Part shown: one piece after another, positions 19,023-32,306 of the stretch
Numbering within the stretch: the first letter of the stretch is position 1
Layout: every line of letters starts with the position of its first letter
Source: Thermus scotoductus DSM 8553
GTDB taxonomy: Bacteria > Deinococcota > Deinococci > Deinococcales > Thermaceae
Reading direction: 5' to 3'
Assembly: GCF_000381045.1 (NCBI RefSeq)
Contig: NZ_KB905730.1
Coordinates: 1 to 64,000, forward strand
Length of the DNA: 64,000 nucleotides
Notes under the pieces: model-generated
Seen by the model: only the letters and a program-made list of their open reading frames with translations
What the model was told of the DNA's origin: nothing
The model's database searches: none
Program-made: the position numbers and the translations under genes

Positions 19023-20018
19023 ATGAGGGTGGCCGTGGTGGGGGCCACGGGAGCCGTGGGGCAGGAGATCCTCAAGGTCCTCGAGGCCCGGAACTTTCCC
19101 TTGAGTGAGCTTAGGCTGTACGCTTCCCCCCGCTCTGCGGGCAAGACCATGGTCTTCCGGGGGGAGGCCATTCCGGTGGAGCCCCTTCCCGAGGGGCCTC
19201 TGCCCGTGGACCTGGTGCTGGCCAGCGCCGGAGGGTCCCTTTCCAAGGCCCTGGCCCCCGTTTGGGCCCAAGGGGGAGCCTTGGTGATCGACAACTCCAG
19301 CGCCTGGCGCTACGAGCCCCATGTGCCCCTGGTGGTGCCAGAGGTGAACCGGGAGCGAATCTTCCAACACCAGGGCATCATTGCCAACCCCAACTGCACC
19401 ACGGCCATCCTGGTCATGGCCCTTTGGCCCCTGCACCGGGCCTTTCGGGCGAAGCGGGTCATCGTGGCCACCTACCAGGCGGCCAGCGGGGCCGGGGCCA
19501 AGGGGATGGAGGAGCTATTAAGGGAAACCCACCGCTACCTGCACGGGGAAAGCCCGGTGGCCGAGGTCTTCGCCCACCCTTTGCCCTTCAACGTCATCCC
19601 TCACATAGATACCTTCCAGGAAAACGGCTATACCCGGGAGGAGATGAAGGTGGTGTGGGAGACCCACAAGATCTTTGGGGACGATTCCCTAAGGATCAGC
19701 GCCACCGCGGTGCGGGTGCCCACCCTTAGGGCCCATGCCGAGGCGGTGAGCGTGGAGTTTGAAAGGCCCGTCTCCCCGGAGGCGGCCCGGGAGGTCCTGG
19801 CCCAGGCCAAAGGGGTAGAGGTGGTGGACGAGCCCCTGGCCAGGCGCTACCCCATGCCCCTCACCGCCAGCGGCAAGTGGAACGTGGAGGTGGGGCGGAT
19901 TCGGAAGAGCCTCGCCTTTGAGAACGGCCTGGACTTCTTCGTGGTGGGGGACCAGCTCCTCAAGGGGGCTGCCCTAAACGCCGTGCAGATCGCCGAGGAG
20001 TGGCTTAAAGGGCCCTGA
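19023..20018 (+). CDS. asd: Aspartate-semialdehyde dehydrogenase
   Basis: A 331-residue NADP-dependent enzyme that reduces beta-aspartyl phosphate in the pathway to lysine, threonine and methionine. It has the Rossmann motif [16 protein letters not shown] (4-19), the active-site Cys in [16 protein letters not shown], the substrate segment [17 protein letters not shown] and [22 protein letters not shown] at the end. GAGGAGAGG lies just before the ATG. It is the last high-GC gene before the restriction-modification island. Confidence 0.96.
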   Translation: MRVAVVGATGAVGQEILKVLEARNFPLSELRLYASPRSAGKTMVFRGEAIPVEPLPEGPLPVDLVLASAGGSLSKALAPVWAQGGALVIDNSSAWRYEPHVPLVVPEVNRERIFQHQGIIANPNCTTAILVMALWPLHRAFRAKRVIVATYQAASGAGAKGMEELLRETHRYLHGESPVAEVFAHPLPFNVIPHIDTFQENGYTREEMKVVWETHKIFGDDSLRISATAVRVPTLRAHAEAVSVEFERPVSPEAAREVLAQAKGVEVVDEPLARRYPMPLTASGKWNVEVGRIRKSLAFENGLDFFVVGDQLLKGAALNAVQIAEEWLKGP

Positions 20019-20027
20019 GCTCGAGGA

Positions 20028-20377
20028 CTAGAGGGGCTTTGCCTCCCTGGGGGAGGGCTCGACCTCAGGGTCTTTCCCCAGCTCGAGGTAGGCCTTGAGC
20101 AAGGCTTTGAAAAGCCGGCCGTGGTTGGGGATCTTCAGGTGCAAAAGCTCGTGCACAATAACCTCCCGGCGAAACTCGGCGGGCTGGTTTAAGAGTTCGG
20201 TGGAGAAGGTCAGCCTGCCGCGCGAGGAGCAGCTCGCCCATTTGCGCTTCATGGGGCGGATGTGAATCTCACGCGGACTTACCCCCAACCGCTTTGCCCA
20301 TGCTTCGACCTCGGTGCGGAACACGTCAACAGGTACGGTTTGTTCCAACGGCTGCCATTTGGGGGTGGCGGCCTTTT

Positions 20378-20381
<4 letters not shown>
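20028..20381 (-). CDS. YgjP/WLM-like zinc metallopeptidase of the R-M operon (short form)
   Basis: A 117-residue protein with VIVHELLHLKIPNHGRLFKALL: HExxH at 77-81 and a further His at 87, the pattern of YgjP (DUF45) metallopeptidases. The preceding KRKWASCSSRGRLTFSTELL is also characteristic of the family. It is about half the length of stand-alone YgjP proteins, lacking the N-terminal part. Its start overlaps the end of hsdR by 4 bp, so it is the last gene of the hsd operon. Such genes are often found beside type I hsdR; the role there is not established. Confidence 0.8.
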
Positions 20382-23277
<2,896 letters not shown>

Positions 23278-23281
<4 letters not shown>

Positions 23282-23915
23282 GACTGGCCTCCTGTGGGGG
23301 CGCGTCGCCCTACCGTTCGGGCATTCTCCTTCATCATTTGCCAGATCTCCTGCGCCTGGGGATCGGTGCCGGTGGCGTGAGGGTTGTAGCGGTCCAGGTG
23401 CCAGCGCAGGGGGTTTTCGGCGATGTAGCGCCGGATGGCGTTCAAGGCCCGTTCGTGGCGAATGATGTGTTCGTAATAATTGCGTTGCCATACCCGCACG
23501 CCGGGTGTGCCGCGCCGTTGGTTGATGCGCCGCGTGACCGCGGATTTGAATGCACCCACAATGGCACCAATAGAACCCGGCGCGGGGCCGGCGGGTGGGT
23601 TGGTTTTGGTAGGGGCGACGCGCCGCGTCGCCCCTACATCGTCCACGATCCAAATGATGCCGTGGATGTGGTTGGGCATGACCACGAATTCGTCTTCATG
23701 CAACACCACGTACGGCCGCAATTGGACCGTTTTGAACCATTCCGCGCGCACGATTTCCCCCATTTCGTTCAACCGCATTTCCCCGTCCACCACGTCGCCG
23801 AACAGAGGGGCGCGCTCGTGGGCGCAGATGGTGACGAAATACGCGCCCGGTTGGGTGTAATCGTATCCCTTCAACCGGATGGAACGGCGATGGTGGCGTC
23901 GGGGGTCGTATCGGG

Positions 23916-23919
<4 letters not shown>
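23278..23919 (-). CDS. REP-associated (RAYT) Y1/HUH transposase-like protein
   Basis: A 213-residue protein of the Y1_Tnp superfamily. It starts MTRYDPRRHHRRSIRLKGYD, has the metal-binding HUH motif in VMPNHIHGIIW (H84, H86) and the nucleophile region WQRNYYEHIIR (Tyr148/149). Residues about 93-107 are encoded by a REP palindrome lying in frame inside the gene. It starts in the hsdS stop and ends in the hsdR start, both with 4-bp ATGA overlaps, so it is a full member of the operon. RAYT proteins mobilise or process REP sequences; a role in the R-M system is not known. Confidence 0.88.
23294..23313. repeat. Degenerate REP copy at the RAYT-hsdR junction
   Basis: The half-site GCGTCGCCC-TAC at 23302-23313, preceded by GTGGGGGC, is an imperfect version of the REP palindrome at 23609-23637. 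It encodes the last residues of the transposase-like protein (VGRRAPT) and lies just before the GGAGG that serves hsdR. Confidence 0.6.
23609..23637. repeat. REP-type palindrome inside the RAYT coding sequence
   Basis: A perfect 29-bp palindrome: arms GTAGGGGCGACGC (23609-23621) and GCGTCGCCCCTAC (23625-23637) around GCC. It contributes an in-frame insertion of roughly DVGATRRVAPT to the transposase-like protein, between the HUH motif and the catalytic Tyr. Palindromes of this kind accompany RAYT genes in other bacteria. Confidence 0.85.
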
Positions 23920-25247
<1,328 letters not shown>

Positions 25248-25253
25248 CCCCTC

Positions 25254-26813
<1,560 letters not shown>

Positions 26814-26868
26814 ATTCTGGATTTTAACCTCCGCCCGCTTTGGGATGCGGGGTGGCCCTTGGGGCCGG

Positions 26869-27603
26869 TCAGGGCTTTAAGCCTCGGTCTTCTTCTAGGA
26901 TGAATCCAAGCCAAAGCCAGAACTCCCGGTTCCCCTCCTTGCCTGGCAAGGGGCTTTCCGTTTCCCCCAGGACCTGAAAGCCGAGCTCCAAGGCTTTTTC
27001 CCGTACCCGGGCCAGGGCCTTTTGCCGCAGGGCCTCGTCCCGCACCACCCCCTTGTGCACCCCAGGCCCCAGCTCAAACTGGGGCTTGACCAGGATTAGG
27101 GCCTCACCCCCTGGTTTGAGGATCTCCCGCACCTTGGGTAGAAGCAGGGTGGAGGAGATGAAGGAGACGTCCATGACCACCAGGTCCACGGGTTCGGGCA
27201 AGGCCAGGGTGCGGACATCCTGCTCCTCGAGGCTCACCACCCGGGGATCCCCTTTTAGGCGGGGGTGGAGTTGCCCCTTCCCCACGTCCACCGCGTAAAC
27301 CCTTTGGACCCCCCTTTCCATGAGGACCTGGGTAAAGCCTCCGGTGCTGGCCCCTAGGTCCGCGGCCACCTTGCCCTCCACCTTCACGGCAAAGGCCTCG
27401 AGGGCCCCCAGCAGTTTGTAGGCTCCCCGGCTCACGTACCGTTCCGGCGAGAGGAGTTCCACCCGGGCTCCATCCGGTACCCTGTGGGCGGGCTTGGTCA
27501 CCACCTGTCCGGCCACCTTGACCTGGCCGGATTGGATGAGCCTCTGGGCCTTCTCCCGGCTTTCCGCCAGGCCCCTTTCCACCAGGTAGCGGTCCAGCCT
27601 CAC
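26869..27603 (-). CDS. tlyA: TlyA-type rRNA 2'-O-methyltransferase
   Basis: A 244-residue protein with an N-terminal S4 RNA-binding domain (MRLDRYLVERGLAESREKAQ to VSRGAYKLLGALEAF) and an FtsJ-like methyltransferase domain. Visible parts are ADLGASTGGFTQVLMERGVQRVYAVDVG for SAM binding, the catalytic-site VVMDVSFISSTLLLP and LVKPQFELG. TlyA enzymes methylate cytidines in 16S and/or 23S rRNA; the older name is hemolysin A. It borders the right end of the R-M island and is divergent from the small gene at 27624. Confidence 0.93.
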   Translation of the reverse strand: MRLDRYLVERGLAESREKAQRLIQSGQVKVAGQVVTKPAHRVPDGARVELLSPERYVSRGAYKLLGALEAFAVKVEGKVAADLGASTGGFTQVLMERGVQRVYAVDVGKGQLHPRLKGDPRVVSLEEQDVRTLALPEPVDLVVMDVSFISSTLLLPKVREILKPGGEALILVKPQFELGPGVHKGVVRDEALRQKALARVREKALELGFQVLGETESPLPGKEGNREFWLWLGFILEEDRGLKP

Positions 27604-27623
27604 GAGGGGTATTATGCCGGGGG

Positions 27624-27929
27624 ATGGATCTCTCGGGGCCCTGGTACATCCTGGAGGGGGAGCCTGGGGAGCACCTGGTTTTGGAGGTCTTGGGGCAGAG
27701 GCTTTCCGGCATCTGGACCTCCGAGGCCCTGGCCCAGGGCTTCCTGGCCCGGCATCCTGAGCTAGGGATGCGGGTGAGCGCCCTAGAGACCCGGGCCTTG
27801 AAGGAGGCCTTCCTCAGGGCCCTGGGGATGCTCAAGGTGGATGGGGTCCTGGTGGATTACGAACCCGGGGCCCACCGGGCTCGCATGGCCCGGGTGGAAG
27901 TGCTTTTGGAGGAGGTTCGGCATGCGTAG
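27624..27929 (+). CDS. Hypothetical protein, 101 residues
   Basis: A short soluble protein starting MDLSGPWYILEGEPGEHLVL with no recognised domain. Its central part (ALETRALKEAFLRALGMLKVDGVLVDY) suggests mixed helix and strand. Third-position GC matches neighbouring real genes, and it overlaps the next gene by 8 bp, which supports coding. TATTAT at 27610-27615 lies 8 nt before the ATG, suggesting a leaderless transcript divergent from tlyA. Function unknown. Confidence 0.65.
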   Translation: MDLSGPWYILEGEPGEHLVLEVLGQRLSGIWTSEALAQGFLARHPELGMRVSALETRALKEAFLRALGMLKVDGVLVDYEPGAHRARMARVEVLLEEVRHA

Positions 27930-28350
27930 GTGGCTTGCGGCGATTGTGGTGGTTTTGGCCTTGGGTCTGGCCCAGCGGGCTGAGGTGAGTGGGGGAAGCC
28001 CCTTTGGAGTGCAGGGGGGGTTGCGCTTCCCCCTGGTGCCCCTCCTGCTGGATGGGCGGGTGTACGGAGGTGTGGGCCTCGAGGCTATGGGAGGTGGGGT
28101 GGACCTGCTTCTTAAGCTTCCCCTCACCGATTTCTACCTGGGCCTTGGGGGGTTTTATGGCACGGGGCCGGCCCTTACCCTGCCCCAGGATGCCCGGGGC
28201 CATGCGGGCCTACGGGCGGTCTTGGGCACCTGGCTGAACCTGCCCTTGCCCCTCCTGGGGGTGTACCTGGAGCTTCATCCCGTCTACTACCTGGCCCCCA
28301 GTCGCAGTTTCGGGATAGGAGGGGCCCTGGGGGTGAGCGTAGGGCTTTAA
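27922..28350 (+). CDS. Small exported protein, possible envelope beta protein
   Basis: A 142-residue product beginning MRRWLAAIVVVLALGLAQRA, a clear signal peptide. The mature part is rich in Gly, Leu and Tyr with alternating hydrophobic residues (FPLVPLLLDGRVYGGVGLEA, LKLPLTDFYLGLGGFYGTGP, GVYLELHPVYYLAPS), as in small outer-membrane or periplasmic beta-barrel-like proteins. GGAGGTTCGGC precedes the ATG at 27922, which overlaps the end of the upstream small gene. No family is recognised. Confidence 0.65.
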   Translation: MRRWLAAIVVVLALGLAQRAEVSGGSPFGVQGGLRFPLVPLLLDGRVYGGVGLEAMGGGVDLLLKLPLTDFYLGLGGFYGTGPALTLPQDARGHAGLRAVLGTWLNLPLPLLGVYLELHPVYYLAPSRSFGIGGALGVSVGL

Positions 28351-28403
28351 GACTGCCCCAGCCTGGCTTGCGCCAGCGTTATCTCGCTTCACCCTGGCTT
28401 CCC

Positions 28404-30053
28404 CTAGGAGGGCCGGTAGCCCTCCTTTAGGGGCACGATGCGGTTCATCACCAGCCGCCCTGGGCGGGAGTCCACCGGGTCCTGCCAGAAGTAGCCCAGC
28501 CTCTCCAGCTGGTAGCGGGTGTCCGGAGGATCCTGGGCCACGCTGGGTTCGATGAAGCCCTGCTTGACCTCGAGGGCCCTTGGGTTCAGGTTCTTCAGGA
28601 AATCCCCACCCTCCTCGGGGTCCTCGGTCAGGAAAAGCCTGTCATAAAGCCTGAACTCCACGGGCAGGGCGTGCCGGGCGGAAACCCAGTGGATGACCCC
28701 TTTGGGCTTGATGCCGTCCTCGGGGTTGGCCCCCAGGGTGCCGGGAACGATGCGGGCCTTCAGAAGCTTTACCTCGCCGTTTTCCTCCACCACGTCTTCC
28801 AGCTCCATCACGTAGGCGTGCCGCAGGCGCACCCTTTGCCCCGGGGCGAGGCGCTTCCAGCCCTTGGGGGGATTGAGGCTGAAGTCGGACCGCTCTATGT
28901 AAATCTCCTGGGAGAAGGGTAGAGGCCTTGCCCCTTCCTTGCCGATGTCCCGGGGCCAGTAAGGGGCATCCACCCACTCCTCCCCCTGGTAGTTGGTGAG
29001 GACCACCCTTAAGGGTTCCAAAACCCCCAAGACCCTGGGGGCAATGGGGTTCAGATCGTCCCGCACCACCTCCTCAAAGAGCTCCATCTCGATGCGGGCC
29101 TCGTTGCGGGAGATGCCGGTGCGCCGCACGAACTCCCTGATGGCCTCGGGGCGCACCCCCCGCCGCCTTAGGGCCCTTAGGGTGGGAAGCCTGGGGTCGT
29201 CCCAGCCAGAGACGAAGCCCCCCTCTACCAGCTTGATGAGCTTCCGCTTGGAGAGCACCGTGTGGGTGAGGTCCAGGCGGGCAAACTCGTACTGGTAGGG
29301 CCTGGGGGAAAGGGGAAGGCCGCACTTCCCCTTCAGGTTCTCGATCACCCAGTCGTAGATGGCCCGGTTGTTCTCGAACTCCAGGGTGCAAAGGGAGTGG
29401 CTGACGCCTTCGATGAAGTCTTCCAGGGGATGGGCGTAGTCGTAGAGAGGATAGATCACCCAGCGGTCCCCCGCATGGTAGTGGGGGGCGTGCACGATGC
29501 GGTAGAGCACGGGGTCCCGCAGCTTGAAGTTGGGGTGGGCCGGGTCGATCTTGGCCCTTAGGACCCGGCTCCCCGTGGGGAACTCCCCCCGGCGCATCCT
29601 TTCAAAGAGTTCCAGGTTTTCCTCCACACTCCGGTTCCGGTAGGGGCTTGGCTTTCCCTGGGCCCTGAGCTCGCTCATCTCCTTTTCCGAGAGGTCGTCC
29701 ACATAGGCTTTGCCCTCCTGGATGAGGACCAGGGCGCACTGGTACATGGTCTCAAAGTAGTCGGAGGCGTAGAGGACCCTGTCCGGGGTAAAGCCCAGCC
29801 AGCGCACGTCCTCCTCTATGGCCCGGGCGTACTCCTCCTTTTCCGTTTCCGGGTTGGTGTCGTCGTAGCGCAGATTGCACTCGCCTCCATAGTCCAGGGC
29901 CAGGCCGAAGTTCAGCACGATGCTCCGGGCATGGCCGATGTGCAAATAGCCGTTGGGCTCCGGAGGAAAGCGGGTAAGGAGCTTTTTGTACTTCCCTTCC
30001 CGCAGGTCCTTTTCCACGATTTCGGTGATGAAGCAAGGGGGAACGAGGCCCAT
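28404..30053 (-). CDS. glnS: Glutaminyl-tRNA synthetase
   Basis: A 549-residue class I synthetase. PPEPNGYLHIGHARSIVLN contains the HIGH motif (38-41) and VLSKRKLIKLVEGG the KMSKS equivalent. YDDTNPETEKEEY and the C-terminal beta-barrel anticodon-binding domains (LRVVLTNYQGE onward) identify it as GlnRS rather than GluRS. It shows no YqeY extension of the Deinococcus type. The frame stays open upstream to 30305, but homologues begin near MGLVPPCFITEIVEKDL, and TATACT (30060-30065 on the minus strand) ends 6 nt before this ATG, indicating a leaderless start. Confidence 0.95.
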   Translation of the reverse strand: MGLVPPCFITEIVEKDLREGKYKKLLTRFPPEPNGYLHIGHARSIVLNFGLALDYGGECNLRYDDTNPETEKEEYARAIEEDVRWLGFTPDRVLYASDYFETMYQCALVLIQEGKAYVDDLSEKEMSELRAQGKPSPYRNRSVEENLELFERMRRGEFPTGSRVLRAKIDPAHPNFKLRDPVLYRIVHAPHYHAGDRWVIYPLYDYAHPLEDFIEGVSHSLCTLEFENNRAIYDWVIENLKGKCGLPLSPRPYQYEFARLDLTHTVLSKRKLIKLVEGGFVSGWDDPRLPTLRALRRRGVRPEAIREFVRRTGISRNEARIEMELFEEVVRDDLNPIAPRVLGVLEPLRVVLTNYQGEEWVDAPYWPRDIGKEGARPLPFSQEIYIERSDFSLNPPKGWKRLAPGQRVRLRHAYVMELEDVVEENGEVKLLKARIVPGTLGANPEDGIKPKGVIHWVSARHALPVEFRLYDRLFLTEDPEEGGDFLKNLNPRALEVKQGFIEPSVAQDPPDTRYQLERLGYFWQDPVDSRPGRLVMNRIVPLKEGYRPS

Positions 30054-30114
30054 AAGGGGAGTATAGCCCTTGCCAGCTGCTCCGAACCTTCCTAAGGCCC
30101 CAAGGCTATGCTTT

Positions 30115-30876
30115 TCAAAACCTAGGCGACCGTTTCTCGAAGAAGGCCCGGATGCCCTCTTTAAGGTCCCCGGTTTCCCGGACCCAAGCGTTGGCCAAGG
30201 CCGCCAGGCGGAAGCCATCCTCGAGGCCCATCCCCGGCAGGGCCAGGAGAAGCTCCTTGGTGAGGCGCAAGGAGGTGGGGGCGTTCTTGGCCAACTCCTC
30301 CGCAAGAGCCAGGGCTTCCTCCAGGGCTTTACCGGGCCTGGCGATCCGGTTGGCCAGGCCCAACGCCTTGGCCTCCTCCGCCCCCACCAGGCGGCCCGTG
30401 AGGAGGAGGTCCTTGGCCACCTTTTCCCCCACGGCCCGCACCAGGATCACCGAGACCAAAGCGGCCACAAAGCCGATCTTCACCTCGGTGTAGCCCAGCT
30501 TGGCCTCCTGGTCCATGACCAATAGGTCGCAGGCGGTGGCCAGACCCGCCCCGCCCGCCACCGCCGGCCCGTTCACCGCGGCCACCGTGGGCTTGGGGAA
30601 GGTGTAGAGGCGGTGGAAGAGGCGCATGAGGGAAAGGGAGTGGCGGTAGTTCTCCTCGGCCCCAAGCTCCGTCACCTTCTCCAAAAAGGCTAGGTCAGCC
30701 CCGGCGCTGAAAGCGCTTCCCCGCCCCGAAAGGACCAGGACCCGGGCCTTGGGATCCTTCTCCGCTTCCTCGAGGGCCTGCAAAAGCCCCTCCACCATCT
30801 CCGGGGAAAGGGGGTTACGTCGCTCTGGGTCGTTGAGGAAAACCCGATAGATCCGACCTCTCTCCACCTGAACCAT
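30115..30876 (-). CDS. Enoyl-CoA hydratase/isomerase family protein
   Basis: A 253-residue crotonase. GRGSAFSAGADLAFLEKV and NGPAVAGGAGLATACDLLVM contain the two oxyanion-hole segments, and KLGYTEVKIGFVAALVSVIL carries the position of a catalytic Glu. The protein probably hydrates or isomerises enoyl-CoA in fatty-acid or amino-acid breakdown; the exact substrate cannot be assigned. TACAAT on the minus strand ends 6 nt before the ATG with no Shine-Dalgarno, so a leaderless message is likely. It stands alone between glnS and infC. Confidence 0.9.
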   Translation of the reverse strand: MVQVERGRIYRVFLNDPERRNPLSPEMVEGLLQALEEAEKDPKARVLVLSGRGSAFSAGADLAFLEKVTELGAEENYRHSLSLMRLFHRLYTFPKPTVAAVNGPAVAGGAGLATACDLLVMDQEAKLGYTEVKIGFVAALVSVILVRAVGEKVAKDLLLTGRLVGAEEAKALGLANRIARPGKALEEALALAEELAKNAPTSLRLTKELLLALPGMGLEDGFRLAALANAWVRETGDLKEGIRAFFEKRSPRF

Positions 30877-30967
30877 GCCCCCATTGTAGGGGCGGGGGTT
30901 TTCCTGCTACACTCCCCTTAGCCCGCAAGCCATGCAGGGAGAGCCCGCGGGCTAGGAGGTGGTGTAG

Positions 30968-31483
30968 ATAAAGGAGTATCTGGTTAACGAACGCATTCGA
31001 GCACGGCAGGTGCGGGTGATCGGGGCCGATGGGCAGCAGCTGGGCATCATGGACACCCGGGATGCCTTGCGCCTGGCCCAGGAGCAGGACCTGGACCTGG
31101 TGCTGGTGGGCCCCACCGCCGATCCTCCCGTGGCCCGCATCATGGACTACTCCAAGTGGCGCTACGAGCAGCAGGTGGCGGAGAAGGAGGCCCGCAAGAA
31201 GGCCAAGCGCACCGAGGTGAAGTCCATCAAGTTCCGGGTCAAAATCGACGACCACGACTATCAGACCAAGCTGAACCATATCAAGCGCTTTCTGGCCGAA
31301 GGCCACAAGGTCAAGGTCACCATCATGTTCCGCGGACGGGAGATGTCCCATCCCGAGCTGGGGGAGAGGCTTCTCGAGCGGGTGGCCGAGGACCTGAAGG
31401 GCCTGGCCGTGGTGGAGATGAAGCCCGAGCTTTTGGGCCGGGATATGAACATGCTCCTGGCCCCGGCCAAGGTATCCGCCTAG
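30968..31483 (+). CDS. infC: Translation initiation factor IF-3 (ATA start)
   Basis: A 171-residue IF-3 that binds the 30S subunit and checks initiation codons. The product reads MKEYLVNERIRARQVRVIGA if translated from ATA at 30968-30970. The codon just before is an in-frame TAG, so nothing upstream is possible, and GGAGGTGGTGTAG provides a well-spaced Shine-Dalgarno. A later GTG (31010) would remove the conserved N-terminal helix. IF-3 genes typically use rare starts to permit self-repression. The C-domain has RDMNMLLAP near its end. rpmI and rplT follow. Confidence 0.93.
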   Translation: MKEYLVNERIRARQVRVIGADGQQLGIMDTRDALRLAQEQDLDLVLVGPTADPPVARIMDYSKWRYEQQVAEKEARKKAKRTEVKSIKFRVKIDDHDYQTKLNHIKRFLAEGHKVKVTIMFRGREMSHPELGERLLERVAEDLKGLAVVEMKPELLGRDMNMLLAPAKVSA

Positions 31484-31585
31484 GCCAGCCCCGTAAGGGC
31501 TAGATGGCGTAAGCCTAGGTCAGCCCCATGGGGGCTAAATGGCATAAGCCTAGGTCAGCCCCATGGGGGCTAAATGGCGTAAGCC
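31481..31585 (+). repeat. Three tandem 35-bp hairpin repeats after infC
   Basis: Units at 31481-31515, 31516-31550 and 31551-31585. Units 2 and 3 differ at one base; unit 1 differs from unit 3 at about five. Each starts with TAG (the first is the infC stop) and contains AGCCCC-ATG-GGGGCT (AGCCC-CGTAA-GGGCT in unit 1), giving a small stem-loop, then GGCG/ATAAGCC. They fill the whole infC-promoter interval. Confidence 0.9.
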
Positions 31586-31678
31586 TAGACCTTTCCGTTG
31601 CCCTTTGGTATAGTGTGAGGGCTTTGGGGAGCCCGCAAGACCCCGTTTGGGGCGCTTCCCAGGGCTTGGAGGAAGGGT
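31586..31678 (+). promoter_or_regulatory. Promoter and structured leader of rpmI-rplT
   Basis: TAGACC (31586-31591), a 17-bp spacer and TATAGT (31609-31614) make a good internal promoter directly after the repeats. The 60-nt leader can form GGGCT(31619)-AGCCC(31630) and CCCC-GTTT-GGGG (31641-31652). Alternatively AGCCC (31630-31634) can pair with GGGCT at 31662-31666, next to the GGAGG Shine-Dalgarno. Two exclusive folds suit feedback by L20, which is known to repress this operon in other bacteria; here it is inference. Confidence 0.6.
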
Positions 31679-31876
31679 ATGCCGAAGATGAAGACCCACA
31701 AGGGCGCCAAGAAGCGGGTGAAGGTGACCGCTTCGGGCAAGGTGATGGCCATGAAGACCGGAAAGCGGCACCTCAACTGGCACAAGTCGGGGAAGACCAT
31801 CCGTCAGAAGGGGCGGAAGTTTGTCCTGGCCAAGGCCGAGGCGGAGCGGATCAAGCTCCTGTTGCCCTACGAGTGA
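31679..31876 (+). CDS. rpmI: 50S ribosomal protein L35
   Basis: A 65-residue basic protein, [20 protein letters not shown] followed by [18 protein letters not shown], the complete bL35 sequence. It is a structural component of the large ribosomal subunit. It begins after TTGGAGGAAGGGT and is followed after 11 bp by rplT, the invariant bacterial order infC-rpmI-rplT. Confidence 0.98.
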   Translation: MPKMKTHKGAKKRVKVTASGKVMAMKTGKRHLNWHKSGKTIRQKGRKFVLAKAEAERIKLLLPYE

Positions 31877-31887
31877 GGAGGTAGAGG

Positions 31888-32244
31888 ATGCCGCGCGCCA
31901 AAACCGGTGTCGTTCGCCGCAGGAAGCACAAGAAGATCCTCAAGCTGGCGAAGGGGTACTGGGGCCTCCGCTCCAAGAGCGTCCGCAAGGCCCGGGAGAC
32001 CCTTTTCGCTGCGGGCAACTACGCTTATGCCCACCGCAAGCGCAAGAAGCGGGATTTCCGCAAGCTCTGGATCGTGCGCATCAATGCCGCCTGCCGCCAG
32101 CACGGCCTGAACTACTCCAGCTTTATCCACGGCCTGAAGAAGGCGGGGGTGGAGCTGGACCGCAAGGTGCTGGCCGATTTGGCGGTGCGGGAGCCCCAGG
32201 CCTTTGCCGAGCTGGTGGAGAAGGCCAAGGCAGCCCGCGCCTAA
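31888..32244 (+). CDS. rplT: 50S ribosomal protein L20
   Basis: A 118-residue bL20: [20 protein letters not shown], then [20 protein letters not shown] and [20 protein letters not shown]. It is needed for early assembly of the 50S subunit and is the usual autogenous repressor of this operon. GAGGTAGAGG precedes the ATG. A terminator follows. Confidence 0.98.
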   Translation: MPRAKTGVVRRRKHKKILKLAKGYWGLRSKSVRKARETLFAAGNYAYAHRKRKKRDFRKLWIVRINAACRQHGLNYSSFIHGLKKAGVELDRKVLADLAVREPQAFAELVEKAKAARA

Positions 32245-32260
32245 GGCATTGTTTCCCGTG

Positions 32261-32306
32261 ACCCGCCGTCCGGATCCCGTCCCGATCTGGCGGCGGGTTT
32301 CCTTTT
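32261..32306 (+). terminator. Terminator of the infC-rpmI-rplT operon
   Basis: ACCCGCCG (32261-32268) pairs with CGGCGGGT (32291-32298) around a 22-nt loop that contains a smaller GGAT/GATC-type pairing, followed by TTCCTTTTG. The T-rich tail abuts the GTG start of the next gene. Confidence 0.75.

Noticed and set aside
23282-23653. N-terminal extension of hsdR
   Set aside because: It reads a second frame of the RAYT gene; HsdR homology begins at MSLGSERK with a Shine-Dalgarno and an ATGA overlap.
28351-28403. Terminator between 28350 and glnS
   Set aside because: CTGGC-TTGC-GCCAG is only a 5-bp stem with no T-run on either side.
30054-30305. N-terminal extension of glnS
   Set aside because: Antisense-like composition overlapping the crotonase gene on the same strand; the -10 box and homologue start support 30053.
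31481-31585. CRISPR array
   Set aside because: The three repeats are directly abutting with no unique spacers and contain stop codons and hairpins; there are no cas genes.
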